A DNA stretch of 32,716 nt, taken from assembly GCA_050736615.1 (NCBI GenBank), contig JBOHWL010000253.1, positions 1 through 32,716 of the forward strand, written 5' to 3'. The notes beneath the pieces are model-generated. The model was not told the origin of the DNA, made no database searches, and saw nothing but the letters and a program-made list of their open reading frames with translations. The position numbers and the translations under genes are program-made. Below, piece after piece: positions 7,606 through 15,551 of this stretch. This DNA comes from JBOHWJ01 sp050736615 (GTDB lineage: Bacteria; Desulfobacterota; Binatia; Binatales; Binataceae). Position 1 is the stretch's first letter, and every line of letters starts with the position of its first letter.

Positions 7606-8308
7606 CTAATTCGGCGGGCGTTGCGAGATTTCGACGAAGTTGCCGTCGGGGTCGCGTACGAAGCAAATCCTCGCCACCGTGCCGAAATTGGAAGGCGCCA
7701 CGGCTTCGGATGCGCCCGCGGAAAGCAGCGCCTCGTGTGCGGCGTCGCAGCTACGCACCTGCATCGTGACGTAGCGGATCCCCAGCGCCGCCATCGCTAA
7801 CACCACTTCTAGCGCATTTTTAAACGGCGCCGCTCCGCTTGACGATTTCGCGTCCGCGGCCTTTTCGACCGCGAAGATCGTCTCGCCGATCTTGTAACGC
7901 CCGGGCGCAAGACGCGTGGCTCCGATTGCCTCCTGATAGAAACGGTCATAAGCGGCGGGATCGCTCACTCCAAGACGCCCTTCAATTCTGATTAACGCCG
8001 TTATGGCCGGGCGGCACCAGCTCCACTAGATTGCCGTCGGGGTCGGCCAATGTTTGCGGCGACGAGACTTTGATGTCTGCTATCACGAGACGGTTGTAAC
8101 CGGCCGCCGCGCGCGGCTTGAGCGGCTCCCGCGAATGCATCAGCTTGACCACCGAGCCGGCGATCGGCTCGGCTTACAGTTCGAGTCGGTTTTGCCCGTC
8201 GGCGGCGGCATGCGTCAGCATCGATACCTGGCCAACGTAAAAGGCCTGCATTTCCTCCAGCTTGTTGGTGAAAATTCCCACGTCCACGCATTGCTTCGCC
8301 AGATCCAT
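7606..8308 (-). pseudogene. Broken two-domain VOC (glyoxalase/dioxygenase-fold) gene
   Basis: The N-terminal domain starts at the ATG 8308 (MDLAKQCVDVGIFTNKLEEM, with AAGGAG 9 nt upstream). It is interrupted by TAA at 8174-8176, resumes in the same frame (PIAGSVVKLMHSRE, then LADPDGNLVELVPPG), and is frameshifted near 7990-7995. The second VOC domain then continues in another frame (RIEGRLGVSDPAAYDRFY to EISQRPPN, stop at 7606); 7606-7968 is the longest intact part and could be expressed as a 120-residue single-domain protein from a GTG. The TAA lies inside a 60-bp segment (8168-8227) that reads as family sequence on the opposite strand, so the gene has suffered a short inversion. The superfamily call is sound; the substrate is unknown. 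An assembly error is the main alternative. Confidence 0.8.
8168..8227. other. 60-bp in-place inversion within the VOC gene
   Basis: On the plus strand these bases encode LGLQFESVLPVGGGMRQHRY, the conserved core expected between FYVGQ and PIAGSVVK of the minus-strand gene. Turning the segment around joins both flanks in frame and removes the TAA. It spans exactly 20 codons. Confidence 0.75.
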
Positions 8309-8493
8309 CGGCATTGACTCCTTCGCGTCCATTCCTCTCGCTCAAGTAGCAAATCATAAGGAAAAACGACAGTGCGAGTTGGGCGCTCGTCTGAGGTCAT
8401 TTCGCCCCAGTCTTCAAATCGGGACGCGGCTGGAATAAGAGTGACAGCAGGAATATGACTGGCTCGATTCGAGTCAATTTGCGAGGACGTTAA

Positions 8494-9690
8494 ATGGATT
8501 TCACCCTTTCACCCAAAGTCCAGGACTATCAGCGTAAAATCACGGATTTCATGAACGAATATGTCTACCCGATCGAAAAACGGGTGGAAGAAGAAATGAA
8601 CGTCCCCGGCCAGGAACATACCGAACCCCAGATTCTCAAAGACGTGCGCAAAAAGGCCAAAGCCGCCAATTTGTGGAACCTGTTCATGCCCGACGAGGAG
8701 TACGGCAGAGGTCTCAAGGTCTCCGAATACGCGCCGCTGTGCGAAATCATGGGCCGCAGCTTTATTGGCGCGCGCGCCTTCAATTGTATGGCGCCGGATA
8801 CGGGCAACATGGAGATTCTGGCCGATTTCGCCACGCCGGAACAAAAGAAAAAATGGCTGCAGCCGTGCCTCGAGGGTGAGTATCGCACCTGTTTTTCCAT
8901 GACCGAGCCAGAGACCCCCGGCTCCGATCCCACCCAACTCGCCACCCGCGCCGAACGCGACGGCGATTACTACGTGATCAACGGCCATAAATGGTTCACC
9001 TCCAACGGCATCGGCTCGGCCTTCGCGATTGCGATGGTGGTGACCGATCCCAAAGCCGAAGCGCATCGGCGTGCCAGCATGGTGATCGTTCCGACCGACA
9101 CGTCCGGCTTCAAAATTGTGCGGCCGGTGTCGGTGATGGGCCACACGGGCGGCGGCGGACATTGCGAAGTGCGCTATACCGACTGCCGCGTGCCGGCGAC
9201 CAATATGCTCGGACGCGAAGGCGACGGCTTCGCGATCGCGCAGGCGCGCCTGGGTCCTGGCCGGATTCATCATTGCATGCGCAATATCGGCGTGGCCGAA
9301 CGCGCGCTCGAGTTGATGTGCCAGCGCGCCAATACGCGCTGGACCCATGGCAGCCTGCTTGCCGACAAGGCCAACGTGCAGCAATGGATCGCCGACTCGC
9401 GCATTGAAATCGACGCCACCCGGCTGGCGGTGATGCACGCGGCATGGAAAATCGACACCGTTGGCAAGCGCGAAGCGCGGCAGGAAATCGCCATGATCAA
9501 GGTGCAGGCGGCCAACATGGTGATGAGCGTGCTCGACCGCGCGATCCAATTGCACGGCGCCCTTGGGATGAGCGACGATACTCCGATTGCCCGTTTTTGG
9601 CGTGAGAGCCGCGCGATGCGCATCGTTGACGGCCCCGACGAAGTCCATCGCATGACGATTGCCAGGCGCGAATTGCGCAAATGGAAATAG
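8494..9690 (+). CDS. Acyl-CoA dehydrogenase, ACAD10/11-like
   Basis: FAD-dependent acyl-CoA dehydrogenase-fold protein of 398 residues. Visible: N-terminal helical domain, FAD/substrate region CFSMTEPETPGSDPTQL, WFTSNG, the beta-domain MVIVPTDTSGF and GHTGGGGHCEVRYTDCRVP, then the C-terminal helical domain with QLHGALGMSDDTPIARFWRE and RIVDGPDEVH. The DGPDEVH signature, instead of the usual EGTxEI, is characteristic of the ACAD10/11 and LvaC branch. In that branch the enzyme works with an APH-family kinase on 4-hydroxyacyl-CoAs. Such a kinase is encoded next (10044-11159). The start is the ATG at 8494 with GAGG 8 nt upstream. An 11-bp palindrome CTCGATTCGAG (8463-8473) sits just before the ribosome-binding site. 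Confidence 0.93.
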   Translation: MDFTLSPKVQDYQRKITDFMNEYVYPIEKRVEEEMNVPGQEHTEPQILKDVRKKAKAANLWNLFMPDEEYGRGLKVSEYAPLCEIMGRSFIGARAFNCMAPDTGNMEILADFATPEQKKKWLQPCLEGEYRTCFSMTEPETPGSDPTQLATRAERDGDYYVINGHKWFTSNGIGSAFAIAMVVTDPKAEAHRRASMVIVPTDTSGFKIVRPVSVMGHTGGGGHCEVRYTDCRVPATNMLGREGDGFAIAQARLGPGRIHHCMRNIGVAERALELMCQRANTRWTHGSLLADKANVQQWIADSRIEIDATRLAVMHAAWKIDTVGKREARQEIAMIKVQAANMVMSVLDRAIQLHGALGMSDDTPIARFWRESRAMRIVDGPDEVHRMTIARRELRKWK

Positions 9691-9722
9691 CGGTCACGTC
9701 CGTCCCCGGCGTGTAATCGACG

Positions 9723-9774
9723 ATGACGCACGAAGAAGAACTCGGCAAAGATCAGGCGTTGCCGGAAGTCGGCG
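9723..9774 (+). other. Duplicated 5' fragment of the downstream kinase gene
   Basis: These 52 bases encode MTHEEELGKDQALPEVG. They match the first 52 bases of the kinase gene at 10044-10095 (MAQEEEFDKDQPLPEVG), with 8 differences counted by eye. The similarity stops abruptly where repeat copy 3 begins. The frame continues into the repeat and does not make a recognisable protein. Confidence 0.7.
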
Positions 9775-9776
9775 CA

Positions 9777-9927
9777 CCCGGAAACCTCTGCACCAGGGGT
9801 GATGCTGTCATTCTGAGCCCAGCGAAGAATCCCGGATCCTTTTGTTTTTGTCAGCTTTTTACCGGGATTCTTCACTTCGCAGACTTCGTTCAGAATGACA
9901 ATAAAGTGGCTTGTGAAGGTTCCCTAG
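9777..9927. repeat. MITE-like hairpin repeat, copy 3
   Basis: It begins CCCGGAAACCTCTGC and ends GAAGGTTCCCTAG, with the internal pair TGTCATTCTGAGC / GTTCAGAATGACA and the GAATCCCGG / CCGGGATTC arms. It is close to copy 1 in sequence and length. Bases 9928-10000 to its right resemble internal parts of copy 2 (GTTCAGGAACAACGAGTCCGCGAG). Together with the duplicated fragment it fills the 9691-10043 gap. Confidence 0.7.
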
Positions 9928-10043
9928 CGAAGCAGAGAGTCTGCGAGCTGCGTTCAGGAACAACGAGTCCGCGAGTCGCGTCAAAATCGGAAGTCCGCCA
10001 CGTGCATATAGAATAACGCGATGAACTGCGGAGAATCCCACTG

Positions 10044-11159
10044 ATGGCGCAAGAGGAAGAATTCGATAAAGATCAGCCGCTGCCGGAAGTCGGCGAGGTG
10101 CGCGAAGAGGAGCGGCTCGACTGGAGCAAGCTCGTCGGCTGCCTGCGCGCCAATCACGTGCCGGGCGCGGACTTGCCCCTAGAGATTAAGCAGTTCAAAG
10201 GCGGCCATTCCAACCTGACTTACCTGCTCGATTTCGGTGGCCGGCACGAATGGGTGGTGCGGCGCCCACCGTTCGGTCCGTTGCCGCCGTCCGCGCATGA
10301 CATGGGGCGCGAATATCGCGTCCTCTCGCGTTTATGGGAAAAGTATGAGCGCGCGCCGCACGCCATCCTGCTATCCGATGACACCTCGATCATTGGCGCG
10401 CCGTTTTTCGTGATGGAGCGCAAGCGCGGCTTCGTCATACCCAACCGCCATCCGCTCACACCCGGGATAAAGACCGACCCTGACACTTTCCGGCGCATGT
10501 CGGTGGGCTTTATCGACGCGCTCGCGGATCTTCACGCGGTCGATTACGCCCAGCTCGGATTGAGCACGCTGGGCCGGCCCGACGGCTTTGTCCGGCGCCA
10601 GATTACCGGCTGGATGGATCGCTGGGAGAAGGCCAAGACGGAAGAAGTGCCGCTGATGAATCGGCTCGGCGCGTGGTTTCTGGAAAATCTCCCGCACTCG
10701 CCCGCGCCGGTCTTGCTGCACAATGATTTCTATCTTCATAACGTTATGTTCGCGCCGGATAATTCCGGCGTGGTGGTCGGCGTCTTCGACTGGGAGATGT
10801 CGACGCTCGGCGATCCGCTGATCGATGTGGGTCTCGCGCTGGGTTACTGGCGGGAAGCCGACGACCCGCCCGAGTTGATCGAGCTCAGTGAAGGCTACGC
10901 GCATACCACGCGGCAGGGCTTCCTCAAACGCGGCGAATTGACCGAACGGTATGCCCGGCGCACCGGCCGCGATGTAGCTAACATTGACTATTACCGCGCG
11001 TGGGCACATTGGAAAACCGCGACCGTGGTGCAGCAGATTTATGTGCGCTACGTGCGCGGACAAACCCATGATCCGCGCTTCGCCTCGATGGGCACGCATG
11101 CGCCGGTGCTGGCGCGGGCAGCCGCGCGAGTCGTTGCGAAGCTGGGATTCCGGGAGTAG
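10044..11159 (+). CDS. APH-family small-molecule/acyl-CoA kinase (LvaA/ACAD10-11 kinase-like)
   Basis: Protein-kinase-fold phosphotransferase of 371 residues. The catalytic loop is HNDFYLHN (H226, D228, N233), the metal-binding motif is DWE (249-251), and GGHSNLTYLL is the nucleotide loop. The family is annotated as aminoglycoside phosphotransferase, but next to an ACAD10/11-like dehydrogenase the established role is phosphorylation of 4-hydroxyacyl-CoA before elimination to an enoyl-CoA. That role is inferred here from context. The start is the ATG at 10044; GGAG lies about 10 nt upstream. The N-terminal 20 residues are acidic and are echoed by the duplicated fragment at 9723. Drug resistance is unlikely. 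Confidence 0.88.
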   Translation: MAQEEEFDKDQPLPEVGEVREEERLDWSKLVGCLRANHVPGADLPLEIKQFKGGHSNLTYLLDFGGRHEWVVRRPPFGPLPPSAHDMGREYRVLSRLWEKYERAPHAILLSDDTSIIGAPFFVMERKRGFVIPNRHPLTPGIKTDPDTFRRMSVGFIDALADLHAVDYAQLGLSTLGRPDGFVRRQITGWMDRWEKAKTEEVPLMNRLGAWFLENLPHSPAPVLLHNDFYLHNVMFAPDNSGVVVGVFDWEMSTLGDPLIDVGLALGYWREADDPPELIELSEGYAHTTRQGFLKRGELTERYARRTGRDVANIDYYRAWAHWKTATVVQQIYVRYVRGQTHDPRFASMGTHAPVLARAAARVVAKLGFRE

Positions 11160-11289
11160 AAGGGATTGTTTCGCCCCGTGGCATCCGCTCCGGAGGCGCG
11201 GGGGTGGTCTTCCTGCCAGCCTTTGAGCTACAGTTGCGACTGAAGCGAAAAGGCGGGTATTCAATACTCGACCTGGAGGTTTTGCGGCC

Positions 11290-12162
11290 TTGCACGCGAT
11301 CAATTACGAAGCTCCAACCAGTATCAACGACGCGATCAAGCTGCTCGCCAGTTATGGTGAGCAGGCGCGGCCAATTTGCGGCGGTACCGACCTCATCATT
11401 CAGTTGCGCGCGGGCGTGAGGCGCCCCGACTACGTCGTCGACGTCAAGAAAATTCCCGAACTGCGCCGCATCAGCTTCGACCCGCGCCAGGGTTTGAAGC
11501 TCGGCGCCGCCGTCCCGTGTATCGAGGTCCACGAAAACGCCGATATGCGCAGATACTATCCGGGCCTGACCGAAGCGGCTCACCTGATCGGTTCGCTGCA
11601 GATTCAGAGCCGCGCTTCGGTTGGCGGGAATCTTTGTAACGGTTCTCCCGCGGCCGATACCACCCCTGCGCTGATTGCGGTCGGCGCCAAGGCGCGCGTG
11701 GTCGGGCCCAGGGGCGAACGCATGATTCCGGTCGAATCGTTCTGCACGGCGCCCGGACGTACGGTGCTTGAACCCGCCGAATTGCTGGTTGAGTTCCAGG
11801 TAGCGGCGCCCTCCGCGCATGCCCGCGACGCCTATCTGCGCTTCATCCCGCGCAACGAAATGGATATCGCGGTGGTCGGCGTGGGCGTTTGCGTGGCACT
11901 CGAAGGCGACCGTTGCGTCGCCGCTCGAATCGGCTTGGGCGCGGTCGGACCGACCCCGGTGTTCGCTACGGAAGCTTCCCAAGCCTTGGTCGGCAAAAAA
12001 ATCGATGAGGCCGCGATTGAACGTGCGGCCAGCCTGGCGACTGCGGCCGCCACTCCGATCGACGATATGCGCGGAACGGCGGAATTTCGTCGTCACGTGG
12101 TGGGAGTGCTGACCAGGCGGGTAATTGCGCGCGCACTCGAACGTGCGCAGGCGGCGGCCTGA
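11290..12162 (+). CDS. Molybdenum hydroxylase FAD-binding subunit (CoxM-type)
   Basis: Medium subunit of a xanthine dehydrogenase/CO dehydrogenase-family hydroxylase; it carries FAD and passes electrons from the 2Fe-2S clusters to an acceptor. The protein has 290 residues, normal for the family. It has the FAD-binding CGGTDLIIQLRAG and ASVGGNLCNGSPAADTTPAL, then the C-terminal CO_deh_flav_C region. The start is TTG at 11290 with GGAGG 10 nt upstream, giving MHAINYEAPTS as in homologues. It is the first gene of the hydroxylase cluster. The 130-bp spacer from the kinase gene is unremarkable. Confidence 0.93.
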   Translation: MHAINYEAPTSINDAIKLLASYGEQARPICGGTDLIIQLRAGVRRPDYVVDVKKIPELRRISFDPRQGLKLGAAVPCIEVHENADMRRYYPGLTEAAHLIGSLQIQSRASVGGNLCNGSPAADTTPALIAVGAKARVVGPRGERMIPVESFCTAPGRTVLEPAELLVEFQVAAPSAHARDAYLRFIPRNEMDIAVVGVGVCVALEGDRCVAARIGLGAVGPTPVFATEASQALVGKKIDEAAIERAASLATAAATPIDDMRGTAEFRRHVVGVLTRRVIARALERAQAAA

Positions 12163-12210
12163 GCGACTCACATTTTTAAACAGCGGATTTGAACCGCAAC
12201 GGCTTATACA

Positions 12211-12687
12211 ATGGCGAAGAAGACAGTAGTTGAGTCCACGATTAACGGCGAGCAGGTCGAATTCCTGTGTGAACCGCGCCAAAGCTTGCTGGAAACGCTG
12301 CGCGATGTTCTCGAATTGACCGGCAGCAAGGAAGGATGTCTCACCGGCGACTGCGGCGCGTGCACCGTGCTCATTGACGGGCGCCCAACCTGCTCCTGCC
12401 TGGTGCTCGGGGTGGAGGCGCAAGGCAAGAATATTCAAACGATCGAAGGCTTGGCGCCCAACGGCACCAGCCTTCATGTGCTGCAGCAGAAGTTTCTCGA
12501 GCATGCGAGCCTGCAATGCGGCATTTGCACCCCCGGCTTCCTGATGTCATCCAAAGCGTTGCTGGACAGAAACCCGCGCCCGACCGAAGGCGACATCCGT
12601 TATGCGCTGGCGGGAAACCTGTGCCGATGCACGGGATATGACAAAATAGTGAAGGCAGTGCTCGAGGCGGCCAAATCTTTGCCCTAA
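12211..12687 (+). CDS. Molybdenum hydroxylase 2Fe-2S subunit (CoxS-type)
   Basis: Small subunit of 158 residues with two 2Fe-2S clusters. The plant-ferredoxin-type cluster is bound by C43, C48, C51 and C63 (GCLTGDCGACTVL). The second cluster is bound by C103, C106, C138 and C140 (QCGICTPGF and NLCRCTGY). It relays electrons from the Mo-pterin site in the large subunit to FAD. It follows the FAD subunit by 48 bases and precedes the first large subunit by 61 bases, the usual medium-small-large order. The ribosome-binding site is weak. Confidence 0.96.
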   Translation: MAKKTVVESTINGEQVEFLCEPRQSLLETLRDVLELTGSKEGCLTGDCGACTVLIDGRPTCSCLVLGVEAQGKNIQTIEGLAPNGTSLHVLQQKFLEHASLQCGICTPGFLMSSKALLDRNPRPTEGDIRYALAGNLCRCTGYDKIVKAVLEAAKSLP

Positions 12688-12748
12688 CGGCCCTACCCGG
12701 TCGCGTTTGCGGGCGTTTTTCACACGTTTCTAACTGAGAGGTTTAACC

Positions 12749-15049
12749 ATGGCAGGTGCTAGCACGACTCAAGCTCAGGGTTTCAGAGTAATTGGCACAC
12801 GCCCTATTCGCCCTGACGGCGTCGACAAGGTGACCGGGCGCGCTCGTTACGGCGCCGACTACGCCTTTCCCGGAATGCTTTTCGGCAAGGTTTTGCGCAG
12901 CCCGTACGCGCACGCGGTGATCAAGTCGATAAAGACTGATAAGGCGGCTGCGCTGCCAGGCGTCAAGGCGGTCGTGACGGCGGACGACCTTCCCGAATTA
13001 CCCGACAAGATGGAACAAGCGGGAGAACAGGCGCTCAACCTGAATCATCTCTCGCGCAACGTTCTCGCGCGCGGCAAGGTACTCTATGACGGACACGCGA
13101 TCGCGGCGGTGGCCGCCACCAGTCCGCATATCGCCGAAGAGGCGTTGCGCCTTATCGAAGTTGAATACGAGATACTGCCGCCCGTGATGACCGTCGAGGC
13201 GGCGATGAAGCCCGACGCCCCGATCCTGATTGCAAGCCTGCGCAACAAAGATGACGGTCCTGACAAGCAGACCAATGTCGCCGGTCATCTGCAATTCAAG
13301 CGCGGTGATATTGCCGAGGGTTTTAAGCAAGCCGACTACGTGATTGAACGCGAGTTCAAGACCGCGATGGTCCATCAAGGTTATATCGAGCCGCACAACG
13401 CGGTCGGCATCTACAACGCCGACGGCCATGCGACCATCTATTGCTCGACCCAGGGCAGCTTCGTCGTGCGCTCGCTGAGTGCGGCTGTACTCGGCATCCC
13501 CGAAGGCAAAATCAAAGTTGTACCCGCCGAAATAGGCGGCGGCTTCGGCGGCAAGACCACAATTTATCTGGAGCCTCTGTCGGTTCTGCTGTCGAAAAAA
13601 ACTGGTCATCCGGTAAAACTCGTGATGACTCGTGCGGAGGTATTGCGTGCAACCGGGCCGACCTCCGGCTCGACGATTCGCTGCAAAATCGGCGCGAGCA
13701 AAGGCGGCAAACTGCTGGCCGCGCATATCTGGATGGCTTACGAAGCCGGCGCGTATCCCGGTTCTCCGGTGGGCGCTGGCGCGATGACGATCGTGGCGCC
13801 CTACAATATCCCGAACCTGCTGATCGACGCCTACGACGTGGTGGTAAACCGGCCCAAGACGGCGGCCTATCGCGCGCCCGGCGCCAGCAATGCCGCGATG
13901 GCGTCGGAGACTGTGATTGACGAACTCGCGGAAAAATGCGGCATTGACCCTTGCGACTTCCGTCTCGCCAATGCCGCCAAGGAAGGCACGCCGCAAACCG
14001 CTGGACCTCCGTACAAGCGTATCGGCATGATCGAAACGGTCGAGGCGATTAAAAACAGCGAGCATTATAAATCAAAGCTGAATGGTCCTAATCGCGGACG
14101 TGGCGTAGCCAGTGGCTTTTGGTTCAATGTCGGGTTGCAGTCCTCGGCCACCGTCAATATCCACACCGACGGCACCGCCAGCGTGGTTATTGGCTCAATC
14201 GATATTGGCGGCACGCGCGCGGCGATGGCGATGGTCGCGGCCGAAGTGCTCGGTCTGGATGTGGCCGATGTGCGCCCGCTCGTCAGCGACACCGACTCGA
14301 TCGGCCATACCGATGTGACCGGCGGCAGCCGCACGGCGTTCGCCACCGGGCTTGCGGTTTATGAGGCGGCGCAGGATGCGGTGCGTCAACTCAAAGAGCG
14401 CGCCGCCAAGCTGTGGGAAAAGAAACCCGAGGAGGTCACGTTCGAGCTTGGCCGGTTTAGCGCTCAGGGCGACGGGATTAAACCTCTCACGATCAAGGAA
14501 TTGGCTCCGCGTTTCGCCCGCACTGGCGGGCCAATCACCGGTCGCGCCACGGTTAACGCCCGCGGAGTGGGCCCGGCTTTCGCCACAACTTGCGTTGACG
14601 TGGAAGTCGATCCGGATACCGGCAAGGTCCAGATCCTTCGCGCGACATGCGCCCAGGACGCCGGCAAGGCCATCCATCCGAGCTACGTTGAAGGTCAGAT
14701 GCAAGGCGGCACGGCCCAGGGCATCGGGTGGGCACTCAACGAAGAATACGTCTACGATGCCCAGGGCATCTTGCGTAACACCGGCTTGCTCGATTACCGC
14801 ATGCCGACTTGCCTGGATCTGCCGCTGATGGAGACGATAATTGTTGAAGTGCCGACGCCCGGCCATCCGATCGGCGTGCGAGGTGTTGGCGAGGTTTCCA
14901 TCGTGCCGCCGCCGCCAGCGGTTGCCAACGCGATTTACCGCGCGACCGGAGTGCGGATGACGGAACTGCCAATGTCGCCCCCACGCCTGCTCAAGGCGAT
15001 TCTGAACAAGGGTGGCGCGAGAGAGAGCCAGGCCGCCGCTGCGGACTGA
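12749..15049 (+). CDS. Molybdenum hydroxylase large (Mo-cofactor) subunit, paralogue A
   Basis: Catalytic subunit of 766 residues that binds molybdopterin cytosine dinucleotide and hydroxylates an unidentified aldehyde, aromatic or heterocycle. Visible: N-terminal a/b hammerhead domain (GTRPIRPDGVDKVTGRARYGADY), the Mo-cofactor motif GGGFGGKT near residue 261, the active-site loop AYRAPGA near 372, and the catalytic glutamate in GVRGVGEV near 714. The loop is neither AYRCSFR (form I CO dehydrogenase) nor AYRGAGR (form II), so a CO dehydrogenase call is not supported. The start ATG has GAGAGG 6 nt upstream. A strong terminator begins 14 bases after its stop codon. Confidence 0.93.
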   Translation: MAGASTTQAQGFRVIGTRPIRPDGVDKVTGRARYGADYAFPGMLFGKVLRSPYAHAVIKSIKTDKAAALPGVKAVVTADDLPELPDKMEQAGEQALNLNHLSRNVLARGKVLYDGHAIAAVAATSPHIAEEALRLIEVEYEILPPVMTVEAAMKPDAPILIASLRNKDDGPDKQTNVAGHLQFKRGDIAEGFKQADYVIEREFKTAMVHQGYIEPHNAVGIYNADGHATIYCSTQGSFVVRSLSAAVLGIPEGKIKVVPAEIGGGFGGKTTIYLEPLSVLLSKKTGHPVKLVMTRAEVLRATGPTSGSTIRCKIGASKGGKLLAAHIWMAYEAGAYPGSPVGAGAMTIVAPYNIPNLLIDAYDVVVNRPKTAAYRAPGASNAAMASETVIDELAEKCGIDPCDFRLANAAKEGTPQTAGPPYKRIGMIETVEAIKNSEHYKSKLNGPNRGRGVASGFWFNVGLQSSATVNIHTDGTASVVIGSIDIGGTRAAMAMVAAEVLGLDVADVRPLVSDTDSIGHTDVTGGSRTAFATGLAVYEAAQDAVRQLKERAAKLWEKKPEEVTFELGRFSAQGDGIKPLTIKELAPRFARTGGPITGRATVNARGVGPAFATTCVDVEVDPDTGKVQILRATCAQDAGKAIHPSYVEGQMQGGTAQGIGWALNEEYVYDAQGILRNTGLLDYRMPTCLDLPLMETIIVEVPTPGHPIGVRGVGEVSIVPPPPAVANAIYRATGVRMTELPMSPPRLLKAILNKGGARESQAAAAD

Positions 15050-15063
15050 TTGTCGAAAAAAAA

Positions 15064-15091
15064 GGGCCGGACCGATGGTCCGGCCCTTTTT
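15064..15091 (+). terminator. Rho-independent terminator between large subunit A and the MoaD-like gene
   Basis: A perfect 10-bp stem (GGGCCGGACC 15064-15073, GGTCCGGCCC 15077-15086) has a 3-nt GAT loop, is followed by five T, and is preceded by eight A, so it could act in both directions. It ends only two bases before the first ATG of the next gene. Confidence 0.9.
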
Positions 15092-15093
15092 AG

Positions 15094-15363
15094 ATGATGA
15101 TGGCTACTGTTGTAATTCCAGCCTTGTTGCGAAAATTAACCGGCGGCCAGGAGAAGGTTTCCGCCGAGGGGCGTAATGTAGGTCAGATAATCGCCGATCT
15201 CGAGCGCCAGTTCCCTGGCCTCCGCGAGCAACTGATCGAAGAAGATGATCTCAAACCCTCGGTCGCTGTCTCGATCGATGGCGAGATGGGAACCGCAGGC
15301 GTGCTTGACCCGGTCAAAAGCACCAGTGAGGTTTTTTTTCTTCCGGCTTTGGGCGGAGGTTAG
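15094..15363 (+). CDS. MoaD/ThiS-family ubiquitin-like sulfur-carrier protein
   Basis: An 89-residue beta-grasp protein ending in LGGG. The C-terminal Gly-Gly is the residue pair adenylated and thiocarboxylated in MoaD and ThiS. Other family features: ALLRKLTGGQ near the N-terminus, V/DLERQFPGLREQL, and VFFLPALGGG. In molybdopterin synthesis MoaD donates sulfur to precursor Z; ThiS does so for thiamine. Here, within a Mo-hydroxylase cluster, a dedicated cofactor role is plausible but inferred. Three consecutive in-frame ATGs (15094, 15097, 15100) make the exact start uncertain. No ribosome-binding site is visible because the terminator stem occupies that position. Confidence 0.85.
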   Translation: MMMATVVIPALLRKLTGGQEKVSAEGRNVGQIIADLERQFPGLREQLIEEDDLKPSVAVSIDGEMGTAGVLDPVKSTSEVFFLPALGGG

Positions 15364-15551
15364 CGCCTAAATCGGCACCCCGCCCCGCATACGCGCCGCA
15401 TTCCCCCATGATGATAATCTCTTGGAATAGCCTCGTTAATGTGCGAGCGAAACGAAGCGCAACCCGGCGGACCGATGGCAATAGACGGCTAAGCGAACCC
15501 CTTCCTTAACGCTCGCCCGCCTCGCTTGGTTGCGCAAACCGAAGAGGTTCG

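Noticed and set aside
6596..7666. Minus-strand open frame (356 codons) over the helicase
   Set aside because: Antisense to all DEAD-box motifs and without recognisable protein features.
8456..8476. TGACT...AGTCA palindrome before the acyl-CoA dehydrogenase
   Set aside because: The outer arms and inner CTCGATTCGAG have different centres, so a single operator is not supported.
8509..9648. Minus-strand open frame (379 codons) over the acyl-CoA dehydrogenase
   Set aside because: Shadow of the real gene; His/Ala/Arg-rich translation with no motifs.
10044..11159. Aminoglycoside resistance gene
   Set aside because: APH fold only; the ACAD10/11 neighbour indicates acyl-CoA metabolism, and no mobile resistance context is present.
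10978..12516. Long minus-strand open frame (512 codons) over the hydroxylase genes
   Set aside because: It is antisense to clearly conserved FAD and 2Fe-2S subunits and has no family features; long antisense frames are expected in GC-rich codons.
12749..15049. Form I or II CO dehydrogenase
   Set aside because: The active-site loop is AYRAPGA, not AYRCSFR or AYRGAGR; the accessory genes of CO oxidation are also missing.
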